DNA of 64,000 nt from Sordaria brevicollis (taxonomy: Eukaryota; Ascomycota; Sordariomycetes; Sordariales; Sordariaceae): positions 2,914,001 to 2,978,000 of the forward strand of contig JAUTDP010000002.1 of NCBI GenBank assembly GCA_033439795.1. Direction: 5' to 3'. The notes beneath the pieces were generated by a model. That model saw only the letters and a program-made list of their open reading frames with translations. It was not told the DNA's origin and did not search any database. Below are positions 12,582 through 22,505 of this stretch, piece by piece (positions within the stretch are counted from its first letter, which is position 1; each line of letters starts with the position of its first letter). Position numbers and translations under genes: made by a program.

Positions 12582-13175
12582 GATGTTCGCTTAGGCCTGG
12601 ATGTTGATCTGTAGCAGACGATGTCGACTTGGATGTTGGGTGTGTGCGACAACCCGGGGCCAGAAGGAAATTTCCTGTCCCGGCAAGCGAGCTCTCGTCC
12701 CGGCAATGCCCCAGTCCTGCGGAATGCAAGAACGGGCACACCCTCCGCAAAACCCCACCAGCTGGCGGGTTGGGGTCCACTCCTGCCGTTGAAGGGGTAC
12801 CCGACCGACCTAGCTCCGGTCCCGGCCCTGATAAGATAAGCATCCAGGCCCACGATAACGACGACGGCAACTGCACTGGACTCCCGTCTGGCATCGCTAT
12901 TTCCCCATTTGTGATTACTTTTATGTTCCTTCCAGGAAAAAATGAAGCCGCAGAGTCTTGAAAGTTATGATCCGAGATATCTCGTACGACGGGAGCAGTG
13001 TCCGGACATTTGCTTGCTCGAAACCGCAATCAGCAGCCGCTTCTTCCCGTCAACTGAATTGTTGAACCCGGCTCGCGGCACCACCTAGCAAGTCTCTTTT
13101 TTCCAGGACAGGCTCACCACCTTCCAATGCATATGTTTCGAATCTGCTATGGCTTGTTGATGTCACACTTTTCCA

Positions 13176-13244
<69 letters not shown>

Positions 13245-14433
13245 CACGATATCGATCTTGTTGCCGTGTCCTACAAGCCAATAATTGTTATACATCCTCA
13301 GGAACATCGACCAACAGACCAACAGCCACTCGACCGCTGTCGGGCAGTATATGGTCTCATCTCACGAATGTTTCAAACATGCCGTCCGTCTCATCCCGAT
13401 GTAGCAATCATTATTTTAATCACCAACACTGATCAGGCAGAGAAGTGTGCTCTGTAGATGCATTCCAATGGACGTTCGTCGAAGTCATCGTTCTTCAATA
13501 AAGGGACCGATTGTGGTACAAGGGCGTCTCACAACCAAGTTATTCCTGGTGCCGTCAGCCGCGCTATTAAAAAACGGAACAAGCAACCCATGCCTCAGCT
13601 GTGAGACTACACGTAGGAAACTCGATGGCACCAACACCACAGGTCATATTTCCAAAACGAGGTTTTTTTCCTTTGATATCGAACTGTTAACCTGAGAATT
13701 AGGCGCTGCTTGAGCTTTTTGCACATTCCAGATGCTGCTTGGTTGTGTGCCCTCACAAACTTATCTCTTTGTGACCATATACGCAGTTGGGACTAATCAT
13801 GTTAGGCCGCCCAAAGCTCACCGAAATCAAATTTCCATCTGGGTCACTTGGTTTATACACTCATGTTGGATGACTCTTTCGAGTGAAGACGGGAACATTA
13901 GCAACATGGGCATCCCAACCAAGGCGTGAGGCAGAAGGCACACCACCCGCAAGCACTGGAAACGGTCAGTGACCGCAGTGTCTGGAAGCTCTGGAGGCAA
14001 GGTAAGAAACAAGAAAGAAATATTCGACCATGCGTTGGGCCAGAGTTGCCGAGACCAACACCTTTGCTCAAAGGGCTTTTCCACTGGATCCAGAGGCGTA
14101 CTTTCATGGCGCCGGGTTGTTGGCCTTAACCGCACTTTCGCAGCATCAAAGACCGAAGGACATGTTCACTTGAGCATGCAATTGCCGCCCGTATTCCGGA
14201 GCGAGATTGTATGGACGACTTTCCTCTCCTATACAGATGGACTATGAGAAACTGTGCCTATATAACAGTTTGTGGATCGCCAACGATACACCCACGTTAT
14301 CTCATCATCGCAGCTCTTACCATCACTTTGCCTTTTGATACCTTTTCACCACAGCTCAGGACCAGATCAGATCTTCCGGATCTTCCACCCGCTCAACAGC
14401 CTTCACAGCATCCAATCCTCTTTCCTGGCCAGA
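12582..14433. other. Intergenic region with long poly-T tract
   Basis: Several short frames on both strands, none with coding-like composition. The main landmark is the 64-base T run at 13181-13244. The last part, from about 14340, is C/T-rich and resembles the leader of the following gene. No RNA gene seen. Confidence 0.5.
13181..13244. repeat. Uninterrupted 64-nt poly-T tract
   Basis: Sixty-four consecutive T residues on the plus strand. On the minus strand this is a poly-A tract, so it could be the tail of a leftward retroposed RNA or LINE, or simply an expanded homopolymer. No target-site duplication or retroposon body was recognised beside it. The exact length may not be reliable in the assembly. 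Confidence 0.9.
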
Positions 14434-14940
14434 ATGTGTTTCAAGCCAGTAAATCATCAAGTTACCGGTATCTGCGGTCATCTGGTCTTTCTTAAGGAGT
14501 GGCTACGAGTCCCAGCTGAGGAATGTCGGATGCTTCCGAATCCCATAGTGCGCCAGATCTGCTTCCACCATTTGGTTGTTGCACTCATCGAGATACCGCC
14601 TGGGAATCGTTAGCCTTGTGCTGACAACACGATATTTCGCCCCATCTTGTGCGACGAGTGCAATGCGTTGACTCCCGCGCAGTTGAGAGAGGAATACCCT
14701 GCACTTATCGAAGACGGGTCTATATCATTCGTCCTGCCAGCAGTGGCGCCGAATGAGCTTATCTATGAGGAGAGGAAACGCTGTCGCCTCCAGTTCGTTG
14801 GCGAGGATTTCGAAACCGCGTGGCTTCCGCATACTTACCCTAACCTCCTTCACGAATTACAGAATCCCGGCATTAAAGACAACGTTAATGCCAGCGGGCA
14901 GCACTTCCCGGATGCAAACCCAGGGGCATCCAACAAGTAG
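14434..14940 (+). pseudogene. Small Cys/His-rich protein gene interrupted by one in-frame TAG
   Basis: From an ATG at 14434 one frame runs 168 codons to a stop at 14938-14940, broken only by TAG at 14611-14613. The first part has spaced Cys and His (MCFKPVNH, CGHL, EEC, CFHH) and the second continues with CADN and LCDECNAL, which suggests a small zinc-binding protein, though no named family was recognised. A C-rich leader precedes the ATG. TAG could come from CAG by one C-to-T change. An alternative is an intron at 14609-14683 (75 nt, weak GTTAGC donor, CAG acceptor) that would remove the stop and keep frame, giving 143 aa but losing the CDEC motif. Either reading is possible. Confidence 0.45.
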
Positions 14941-15733
14941 TGGCATAATATGGTCTTCACGAATCCAACCGAGTGATGATGACATTGCACCAGCATACAT
15001 TCCCTCATGTCCCATCTACAATTCAGAGAACTGCTCTTTGGAGGATATAGTACGACAAGGTTGAGGCTTGGCTGTTTTAGCCTGTTTGGCAAGGACAAAG
15101 GCCGCTGGTACACTGTTATCGGGACAAGGAGGATCGACAGGGCATGGACGGGGTACACTACTACCTACCTAAGTTAGGTTGGATCGCGTTTTGGAGGGAT
15201 GAAAGGGAAAGACAGGAAAGTAATGCGCAGGATGTGACTACATAATGAGAACCCCGAGGGCGGGACTCTCTGGGGAAATAGTGAATGGTGATTCGGGTGA
15301 TTCCTTTTGTAGAGGGCTGAATCTCGAGTGTTTTGACAGCTGGCAGTCCTCAAATTCCCCCTTTTTATTCTTTTCGTTTCATTGATGAAGAGGATAAGTG
15401 TTTTGAGATACGCTCACTTGCCTGGCGGTGGATGGTTGGCGGTTTCCTGTTACGTCTATAGAAGAGCTGGAATCTTCAATATACGCACGATCTCCCTCTT
15501 CCAGCCCTTTACAGCTTGCGCGCATTCTGCTGTGCCTCAGTTGGGTCACCATCACCGACGATGTTGGATGTCTGAAGTGAAGACGGAAATACTTATGGAT
15601 AAGCTCGAATTTCTGTTCTATCTGTTTTGTGAAAGAAAGAGATATCCCTGTGTCTCACTCCCTTCACTAGGCAGTGGGAGTCTTGGAAAAATTCTTTTCG
15701 TTGGAAAAATGCGAGGATCTTCAAAGAGAATAT

Positions 15734-16181
15734 CTAGACACACACACGGTCAATTCTAACCGCACACACGGTCCATAAATAACCCTTACCCTCACCCAGC
15801 TTGCCAGTTCCCTGCCAGCCATTACAGCTGCACATGAAATCCCCGTTTTCCCCGCGAAATTATTTACGAAAAAAAAACCTCAAGGTAAAGTCGCACAAAC
15901 TTCATATTAGCGAATTCCCGCACACGGTCGCAACGTCGCAACTAATACAATATAATACAAGGAAGGTGGCTCATTAAACCCCATTATAATCAACGATACT
16001 TCTATACTCAACACCATAAAATTATCACGACTTTAGCGGATTTAGCGCACTTATCAAATTTGCCAAGGATGCCATATAACACAAGAAAACCGGATTTTAC
16101 CATACAAAACGGCCAAGATTTCATGTTAGTTGGCATAAGTGGACCATGTGTGCGGTTAGAATTGACCGTGTGTGTGTCTAG
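15734..16181. mobile_element. MITE-like element with 42-bp inverted repeats
   Basis: The 42 bases at 15734-15775 return as their reverse complement at 16140-16181 with one mismatch, separated by 364 bases. Looser similarity extends outward on both sides (a TTCAAAGAGAA-like left end against CCCTCTTCAAAA on the right), so the element may reach about 15716-16198. The interior has no open frame and is A/T-rich. Size, long inverted repeats and lack of coding sequence fit a miniature inverted-repeat transposable element. The transposon family that would move it is unknown, and no target-site duplication was established. Confidence 0.6.
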
Positions 16182-16789
16182 AATTTCCCTCTTCAAAAAA
16201 CCGACAGATATTATAGCGCTTTTGCAAGTTGCACGCGTCACCCTGTGCTTCTTAGAACTTGCGTCGTCCATTTTGTCATGCCAGCACTCAAATCCATGGT
16301 TTAGAGTAAGAACTGACACAGTTCCCTCCTGCTTGTTCTGGTGTTGAATGCATCCGAAAAGGAAGGGACACTCGTGATTTTCTCCACAATACCGTGGGCT
16401 TGTCAATTGCTGATGATCTCAAGAGCATTAAAGTCAGTCAATGATATTAATAGAGGCAGCCGCTATCTACTCCCATTTACCAAGGCGCTTCGTTCCCTCA
16501 CGTTTAAAAGTTGAGCAACCGGTGGTGTTCAAGAGTCGACCAACGCCTATGAGGATCTACCCGCTAACTGGATAAGTATTGCAGCTATCGGAACCCACCT
16601 TCAGCTTAGTGAGGCCTTGGTATTCGCTAGCCGGCATCTCCGACATTTCCGATCTCGGTTGTCTGCAAAAAAGATGCTTCGTTATCAAGATGCACATGCA
16701 CCTCTAGCATCTCGGCGCTATCCGATAAGCAGCACAGCCAAGCATCGGTTCACGCCGTGAGCTGAAGACACACATTGACATCACTTCAT

Positions 16790-16796
16790 TATATAA
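16790..16796 (+). promoter_or_regulatory. Possible TATA box of the deaminase-like gene
   Basis: TATATAA lies 148 bases before the ATG at 16944, in an otherwise mixed sequence. The distance is reasonable for a fungal promoter with a leader of about 100 bases. No other promoter element was recognised. Confidence 0.3.
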
Positions 16797-16943
16797 TTGC
16801 AAACGGTATCATCTTCATACTCAAACATTATCATTATATTTAATAATCCCAGAGGAAAACAACACTGGGTCTGTCTTGAAGTGACTCGATCGTCCCTTCT
16901 CTCCTTAAGTCCGGTCTTCCAACTTTCCTCTTTCCAGTCAAAG

Positions 16944-17684
16944 ATGGCATCCACAACCTCACCAGCTCCTTCCTCCGGGGCGACGCCAACAGCTGCACCT
17001 TCCACAACCAAAGACCCCATCACCCTCCTCTCCACCATCCTCCGCCTCACCGAAGAGCGCATCATCCCCTTAACCAGCGCCGGCGTCTCCTCCGGCTCCA
17101 AAGTCTTTGGCGCCGCCATCTTGTCTCGGTCCTCTCTACGCCCTTTAAGCGTATCCACCAACAACGAGCGCGAATCGCCCCTTTTGCACGGCGAAATCAA
17201 CTGCATCCAGCAATATTTCACCTTGCCTCTTGCCGCCACCCCAGAAGAAACCGATCAGGAAGGATACCGCATCCCCACAAAGGACACAATCTTCTTCGCC
17301 ACCCACGAGCCCTGCTCTCTCTGTCTGTCGGGGATAACCTGGGCCGGCTTCAACGAGTTTTATTATCTTTTCACGTACGAGGACTCGCGCGACTTGTTTG
17401 CGATTCCGTACGACATCGAGATTTTGGAGGAGGTGTTTCGGGTAAAGGCTCCCGGGGATGATGAGAAGACGTTGAGAGAGAGGCCGTTGTATAATCGCCG
17501 GAACAAGTTCTTTACCGGGAGGAGTTTGTTGGAGTTGTTGGATGAGGCGACGGAGGTTGGAGAGGAGGAGAAGGAGAAGTGGAGGAAGGAGATTAAGAGG
17601 GTTAAGGAGTTGTATGATGGGCTGAGTAAGACGTATCAGGAGGGGAAGACGAAGGGGGTGGAGAGTGCTAGTGTTTGGAAGTGA
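16944..17684 (+). CDS. Cytidine/deoxycytidylate deaminase-like zinc protein, 246 aa
   Basis: Single exon. The ATG at 16944 was chosen over the open frame that extends upstream because it is followed by typical coding composition and preceded by a C/T-rich leader. The zinc site of the nucleoside/nucleotide deaminase fold is present: HGE at residues 82-84 (His ligand and catalytic Glu) and PCSLC at 123-127 (two Cys ligands). The first 25 residues are Ser/Thr/Pro-rich and probably disordered. The C-terminal 90 residues are charged and helical. The family includes CMP/dCMP, cytosine, guanine and tRNA adenosine deaminases; the substrate here cannot be decided. Codon use changes visibly along the gene: C-ending codons in the first half, many G-rich codons in the second. 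Confidence 0.85.
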   Translation: MASTTSPAPSSGATPTAAPSTTKDPITLLSTILRLTEERIIPLTSAGVSSGSKVFGAAILSRSSLRPLSVSTNNERESPLLHGEINCIQQYFTLPLAATPEETDQEGYRIPTKDTIFFATHEPCSLCLSGITWAGFNEFYYLFTYEDSRDLFAIPYDIEILEEVFRVKAPGDDEKTLRERPLYNRRNKFFTGRSLLELLDEATEVGEEEKEKWRKEIKRVKELYDGLSKTYQEGKTKGVESASVWK

Positions 17685-18071
17685 GTTACCCCTTGCTAAA
17701 TGTCAAAGTTGGAAAGTTTGGCCGTCGTTTTTTCGATGTTATGATGGCTCCTATCATTATTTTGGTCGTATCTGTTGGCCGAGATAGTCAGGCCTTGTTG
17801 AGATTTCCGCTGGTTGTGTCGAAAGTAATAATTGGATACGCGAGCAATGGTTGGCAAGTGCGATAATGTTGATGTGGACTGTTGAAGTACCGGGGAAGAA
17901 GAATCGCTAAAGCTGTGTTGTGATACGGCCAAGTGTCCATGGCAAGTGTTCATGGTGGTTGAAGCAGGCCTGTCATGTGGTCCTTTGTCGTTGTAAGTCC
18001 TCAAGAACAATAGCATTCTACCATCTCCTCTTTCCCTCAAGCGTCCCCTCTCTTCAAGATTTCGATATTGC
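17685..18071. other. Intergenic, between convergent gene ends
   Basis: Lies between the 3' ends of the deaminase-like gene (+) and the Gag-like gene (-). Presumably both 3' untranslated regions. Nothing else seen. Confidence 0.5.
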
Positions 18072-19754
18072 TCACAGACTCGCAGTCCGAATAAGCGGTC
18101 TCTCTGGCCTTGAAAAGTTGCGCACAGCAGTTGTCGTCTTCTTAGCGACATTCTGCGGGACAAGGCTCGACAGCCTCTTACGCGGTCGATGCTCGTCACG
18201 TTCGTCGTCTCCAGCTTGCTGCTGCTTTTCAGTGATGCCAGTGCCAGGAGTGGGCGGTAATGGTCTTCTAGCATGCGGTTCGGGCGTGGTACGATGGATG
18301 GATTCGTAGTCGTGCTCGCTGTTGCTGACTCCGTCCTCCCAAGAAAATTTGCGTGGGCTCGAGAACAGCGGCTTAGGTTTCCAACCCTCTTGATACGAGA
18401 CCACTCTACTCGGGATAGGCGAAGACTTGATTGGAGTGCCGACGAACCTGGTTAAGAAGTTGCGGCGGCGCTCCTTTCCCGCAGCAGCCTCATCGGTCGG
18501 GGGCGGACTCGGAACGTATCTGGGCTTGGAAGCGGCGGGGCGAGACTTGTCGATATGAAGAGCTTCCATTTGACCCTCGATCGTGCTCGGGCTGCCGCTA
18601 GTGACGCTCAAGGGGAGAGGAGTGTAGCGAGCCACAAGGTCCGAGAGACGTTGGTAACCGCGTCTCCGCTCTCTCTTATCGGCGGGACTGGCACTTCGGC
18701 TACCATTATCGCTTGCGGCGTTGTCGGTGCTGGTGTTGCACATATCGTACTCGCTTGAAACAGGATCCAAATCGTCGAGTGACCAATCAGTGGCGAAGGC
18801 GCTTTCGACGGCCCATTGGAGGGTGCGATTGTCAAAGTGAGTGGACATCTCTTCCTGCCTGCGCGTGATTTCGGCATTGAAGCTGTCGTCGTGGCCAAAG
18901 GGGCCTCTGGTCGACTCGTCCATGGTGATGTTCGCATCCATTCCCTGCTCAGTAGTTGATGAACTTGAGCTCTGGTTCGAGGATCTCTTGCTACGGTACT
19001 TCGCATCCTTGGGGGGCGGGGCCGGCGGCAAAACAGCCATCTGCTCCTCGCAAACTCGCTCGCCAACAAGCTTCAGCGCCTCGTGCAGGTCAATTTTCTT
19101 CTTCAGTCTCTGGATCTCGAGGTCCTCCGTCCAAGTGCTGTCGTAGTGCCCATTAAGCCCACTGACGAGAAAGCTCAGGAGGACGTCCTCGGTCAACTGA
19201 ACACCTTCCATGTCGATCTTCGACCAGAGCGCATAGAACTTGTCAAGATATTCCGAGAGCGAGCCGAAGTTAACGGCCTTGAGCATTAGCAGGTCAATCA
19301 TGAGGTTGTTTTGGCTCGGGTGCGGGTTGAGGGGAGCGAGGCGAGTGTAGACCTCCTTGACGAGCATGTAGAGGCCCTTTGCGTCGTAGGTCGGATCGTT
19401 GAGGGAAATCCAAGGATTTGAGCGACACTCTTGCTCGAGGAACGTCAATACACCGGCGATGCTGCGACGGATGATGGTGTACACCTTCATGCGGTTCTGC
19501 ATCTGGTCCCACGAGAGGTTGATAGGGCCGTCGCGCACGCTCCGCGGGGTGGAAGGATCGTGACCCTCGCTGTTACTGGCGAGCTCGTAGTGCCGAAGGT
19601 GAGCGAGGACGGCGACCTCCCAGACTCGAAAGTTGTCGGTGCCTGTGAGGAGGGGCACCTCGGGCAGCAGGCCGCTCTGCTTGTTGTTGTAGTATTGGTA
19701 GGAGGGCCTGCGGCCCTCCCTTTGGGGGAGATTGGCTGGCGCGACTGCAGCCAT
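18072..19754 (-). CDS. Gag-like protein, possibly domesticated from a retrotransposon, 560 aa
   Basis: One exon from an ATG at 19754. The frame stays open another 99 codons upstream to 20051, but that part reads as leader. Residues about 33-230 resemble the Gag domain of Ty1/copia-type elements (UBN2/DUF4219 type): LTGTDNFRVWE near 36-45, long helices, YLDKFYALWSKI near 169-180, and LLSFLVSGLNGHYDSTWTEDL near 192-212. No zinc knuckle, protease, integrase or reverse transcriptase follows. The rest is a 330-residue Ser/Pro/Arg-rich disordered tail ending in a basic segment. The frame is intact, with normal composition and no RIP bias, in contrast to the mutated elements at 1-8 kb, so it looks like a maintained host gene. 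Exaptation is inference; the cellular role is unknown. Confidence 0.75.
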   Translation of the reverse strand: MAAVAPANLPQREGRRPSYQYYNNKQSGLLPEVPLLTGTDNFRVWEVAVLAHLRHYELASNSEGHDPSTPRSVRDGPINLSWDQMQNRMKVYTIIRRSIAGVLTFLEQECRSNPWISLNDPTYDAKGLYMLVKEVYTRLAPLNPHPSQNNLMIDLLMLKAVNFGSLSEYLDKFYALWSKIDMEGVQLTEDVLLSFLVSGLNGHYDSTWTEDLEIQRLKKKIDLHEALKLVGERVCEEQMAVLPPAPPPKDAKYRSKRSSNQSSSSSTTEQGMDANITMDESTRGPFGHDDSFNAEITRRQEEMSTHFDNRTLQWAVESAFATDWSLDDLDPVSSEYDMCNTSTDNAASDNGSRSASPADKRERRRGYQRLSDLVARYTPLPLSVTSGSPSTIEGQMEALHIDKSRPAASKPRYVPSPPPTDEAAAGKERRRNFLTRFVGTPIKSSPIPSRVVSYQEGWKPKPLFSSPRKFSWEDGVSNSEHDYESIHRTTPEPHARRPLPPTPGTGITEKQQQAGDDERDEHRPRKRLSSLVPQNVAKKTTTAVRNFSRPERPLIRTASL

Positions 19755-21289
19755 CTTGGTGGTGATCTCTGGGTGTTGGCGCAGTCGTTGGTTATTGTCA
19801 CCTTGGAATCCCCAACAGTTGTTGTTAGAGGAGAGGAAGTTGTGGGTAGACGGTCTTCCTCTGGACGGCTGGTTGAAGGGTGGTGGGAGGAAAAGTGGGG
19901 TGCGGGTATGATGTTGGAAGAACGGACTGGAATTATATGACCCCAAGTTGCTTGCTTGTGACGGTGAAGCACGGTAATCGTGATGCGGAAAACGAAACCG
20001 GGCGCCTATCAACCAGACCGTACTCGTTTGCAAGCAGCAAGCGACGAGCAAACCCTCCAGTCAGCGTTGCGAGTGAGAAGTTCGGATGGAGGTCAACTGC
20101 ACATGGTGGGCGAAAGAGCACCACGGGGAAAGAAGTGAAGAACAACACCTTCAAATCTAGCCTAGATTTACGGTCGGGTTTGACAACCCGGGATCCCACC
20201 TGTTCGCGCATGAACAAGAGATGAACCTTGACTCGTTGGTGCGAACTGTGGACCGGATGAACCTGTCCGTGACCTCCGAGGAAGATGCGACGAACTTCGT
20301 GGAAGCTTTTCTGCCCAGAAACCGCTATCCGGGAAAGCATGGAAGTAGCCACATCTTCAAATCATATAGCTGGGAGGTTTTCGAATACTTAAAGCTCAAG
20401 TATTACGAGGCTCATATCGTGATGGTATCGCTGCGACCCCTTACACTCACTGGTGTCGGGTTAGGGTTGCAGGCCACTGTAGAAGCGACAGCATCATGCG
20501 TCCGAGGAAGCCGTTTTCATTTGACATTATAGGGTATATACCATGACAAAATGTCTTGGTGATATAGAAAGGACTTGTGAACCGATTTAACACTTCATCA
20601 TTGTTATTTTTTACTTTCTCGCAAAATGGTGGTCGAGTGGCTGACTGCTACCGGAGAACCTCCAGACACGTTAATAGCCTGTGTATGGCTCAGGCTCGAA
20701 ACCCCTAACGTATACTGACCAAAATTATAAAAAATGCTCATTGAGCTCCTGTAGTCTGGTGGCGATATCTTGGATTGCGTTTATCTCTCAATTTATAAAT
20801 CGTGGGATGTTCAATTGCCATGATGGAAGATCATAGTCAGAGAGAAAATCGAATACATGTATGCTACGGCAAGGGATGAACATGGCGAACAATATCAGGG
20901 CAGAAAAGGACAACTGAATAAAGGTTGATTTAGAAATATCCTTACGTAGTCATAGCTTTGCAAACATATGGATATGGTGATATTTTAAACCTCTGGCAAA
21001 TGTTGCCCTGTGTCTGCTTGTGCCTAGAACAACAATCACCCACAACCCAGATGTGCGCGGGGGGTTTCCGCAACACAACTAACAAAGACACCACTACAAT
21101 AGCAACTATAAAATTAGGAAACTTCTTTGTTCCCAATGGTTTCCTGAATCGTAACATACAGCACTTTACCATGGGATTTTGTGCTCTCCATATTGCAACT
21201 TTGCCTCAAGGGGACTCCCCGGTCTCCACAGGTCCACTGCAATCCACCTTATAAGCCCACAACTTGCGAAGACTTTCTAACAATTCAAA
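19755..21289. other. Intergenic: upstream of Gag-like gene to tRNA
   Basis: The left part is the promoter and leader of the Gag-like gene. From about 20520 the sequence is more A/T-rich and holds no credible exon. A pair of tRNA-like A-box and B-box sequences occurs at about 20633-20700 but does not fold as a tRNA (see rejected items). Confidence 0.5.
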
Positions 21290-21361
21290 AGCTGCATGGC
21301 GCAGCGGAAGCGCGCCGGGCTCATAACCCGGAGGTCACTCGATCGAAACGAGTTGCAGCTA
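21290..21361 (+). tRNA. Initiator tRNA-Met (CAT)
   Basis: Folds as a 72-nt cloverleaf: acceptor AGCTGCA with TGCAGCT, D stem GCGC/GCGC, anticodon stem CCGGG/CCCGG around loop CTCATAA, five-base variable loop, T stem ACTCG/CGAGT. Three features mark it as the initiator and not the elongator: A1-T72 as the first pair, GGG/CCC pairs in the anticodon stem, and ATCG in the T loop where other tRNAs have TTCG. It has no intron and CCA is not encoded. It supplies the methionine that starts cytosolic translation. Surrounding DNA is free of protein genes for some hundred bases. Confidence 0.96.
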
Positions 21362-22190
21362 ATAAGCATTTCTTTTTTTTAGTTTTTCCCTCACCCGGCT
21401 CTTGGTTTGTTTACTTTCGAATCTTTACCCCTTTTTGACTCTGCTCTTTTTCCTCTCGCTATCTGGACAACTCTACATTCGAATAACCGAGTGTCTCTTA
21501 ACAAATTCCAATTTCATCTTCCTGCTACCTGGATTTTCTTTTTTACTTCTTTTTGGCTGTTAAGCATCCGACTCCCGCTGATGCCGGTGGACATCGTACT
21601 GCTCTTGATAATATCGACATCGTCGGGCTTACCGGACACCACCTTATTCGAAATGATTACTCACTTTCCTTGATTCTAGACACTTGAAGGGTTGAGTTCC
21701 AATCAGTCTGCAAGCACCTTTTCATATTCGACATTTACCACAAAAAACCGACAATGGCGGAGCATCAGCACAATGACATAGCTTTTTCTACCCAATCTCA
21801 CACTTGATACGAACGGACGATACCAGTCCAGCCCAATGCCCCTCCGAATATGATACCTACCGTCCAGCGAGGCCTGAAAGTGGAAGGAAAGAAGCCTCAT
21901 GACAGTTTTGGAAAGCTGAGCCTCCTCTTTTCGATCGAGTAGGTTCCATACAGTGCATTCCGCTAATTCGTCAGAAAATGTCCAAAATCTGGAAAAAAAG
22001 ACATGCACACGCCCCCCCTCCCACCCTGGTTCGAGGTTGTAACCGATTTTGGTGATGTGCATCTTGATGGTTTTGCGCGTGCCGCCGAGACCTAATAAGC
22101 ACGAGATCATGGATCTCACGTGGTGTTGGAGCTGACTTTCTCTTGGGGCCCTTGGGGGTGTTCTTCCCCTCATGGCGATGGCATGGCACA
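21362..22190. other. Region downstream of the tRNA, gene content unclear
   Basis: A T-rich run follows the tRNA at about 21369 (TTTTTTTT) and could end Pol III transcription. On the minus strand about 21703-22100 reads as a protein-like open frame without an own ATG at its 5' end; it may be an exon of the weak candidate at 22191-22505, but no convincing splice pair was found. Confidence 0.35.
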
Positions 22191-22505
22191 TCAGCCAACG
22201 AACACCCGGCAAAACCCAACGGTAGCATCGTTACATTCTCCAAGAATGAATGATCCGTCTCTATCGTCATTCTCATCAATCTCAACCTTGGAAACCGCCG
22301 GATCGCGGGGTCCAGATCGAATATCAACTTTGAACCTACCGAAGAGAGGAGCATCACGGAATTGGGGCAGTGCACAAATCCTGATTTTAGCGCTAACTCG
22401 GCCCAACGATAGGGTAGGCACAGATAACACTAACAGATGCTCCTGCCTGCAGGTCTTAGTGTACCTACCCCTCCGTACCATTTGGTGAGGGGCATCAATC
22501 AGCAT
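22191..22505 (-). CDS. Weak candidate: hypothetical protein, 104 aa
   Basis: ATG at 22505, stop at 22191. No family recognised. The middle (residues about 28-95) has a natural mix of hydrophobic and charged residues and an acidic cluster (EIDENDD). The neighbouring minus-strand frame at 21703-22100 also looks protein-like, so this may be one exon of a larger gene or a decayed gene. Conservation or transcript data would decide. Confidence 0.25.
   Translation of the reverse strand: MLIDAPHQMVRRGRYTKTCRQEHLLVLSVPTLSLGRVSAKIRICALPQFRDAPLFGRFKVDIRSGPRDPAVSKVEIDENDDRDGSFILGECNDATVGFCRVFVG

Larger units (their letters stand above)
14941..16943. other. Intergenic region holding an inverted-repeat element
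   Basis: No convincing gene. The 42-bp inverted repeats at 15734 and 16140 (separate entry) are the main structure. The copied motif ACACGGTC also occurs at about 15924. The interval ends in the leader of the deaminase-like gene. Confidence 0.5.

Noticed and set aside
13050..13322. Poly-Lys and poly-Phe frames
   Set aside because: Made by the 64-base homopolymer.
20626..20712. tRNA-like A box and B box
   Set aside because: The boxes match consensus (TGGTCGAGTGG and GGCTCGAAACC), but neither the T stem nor the acceptor stem pairs.
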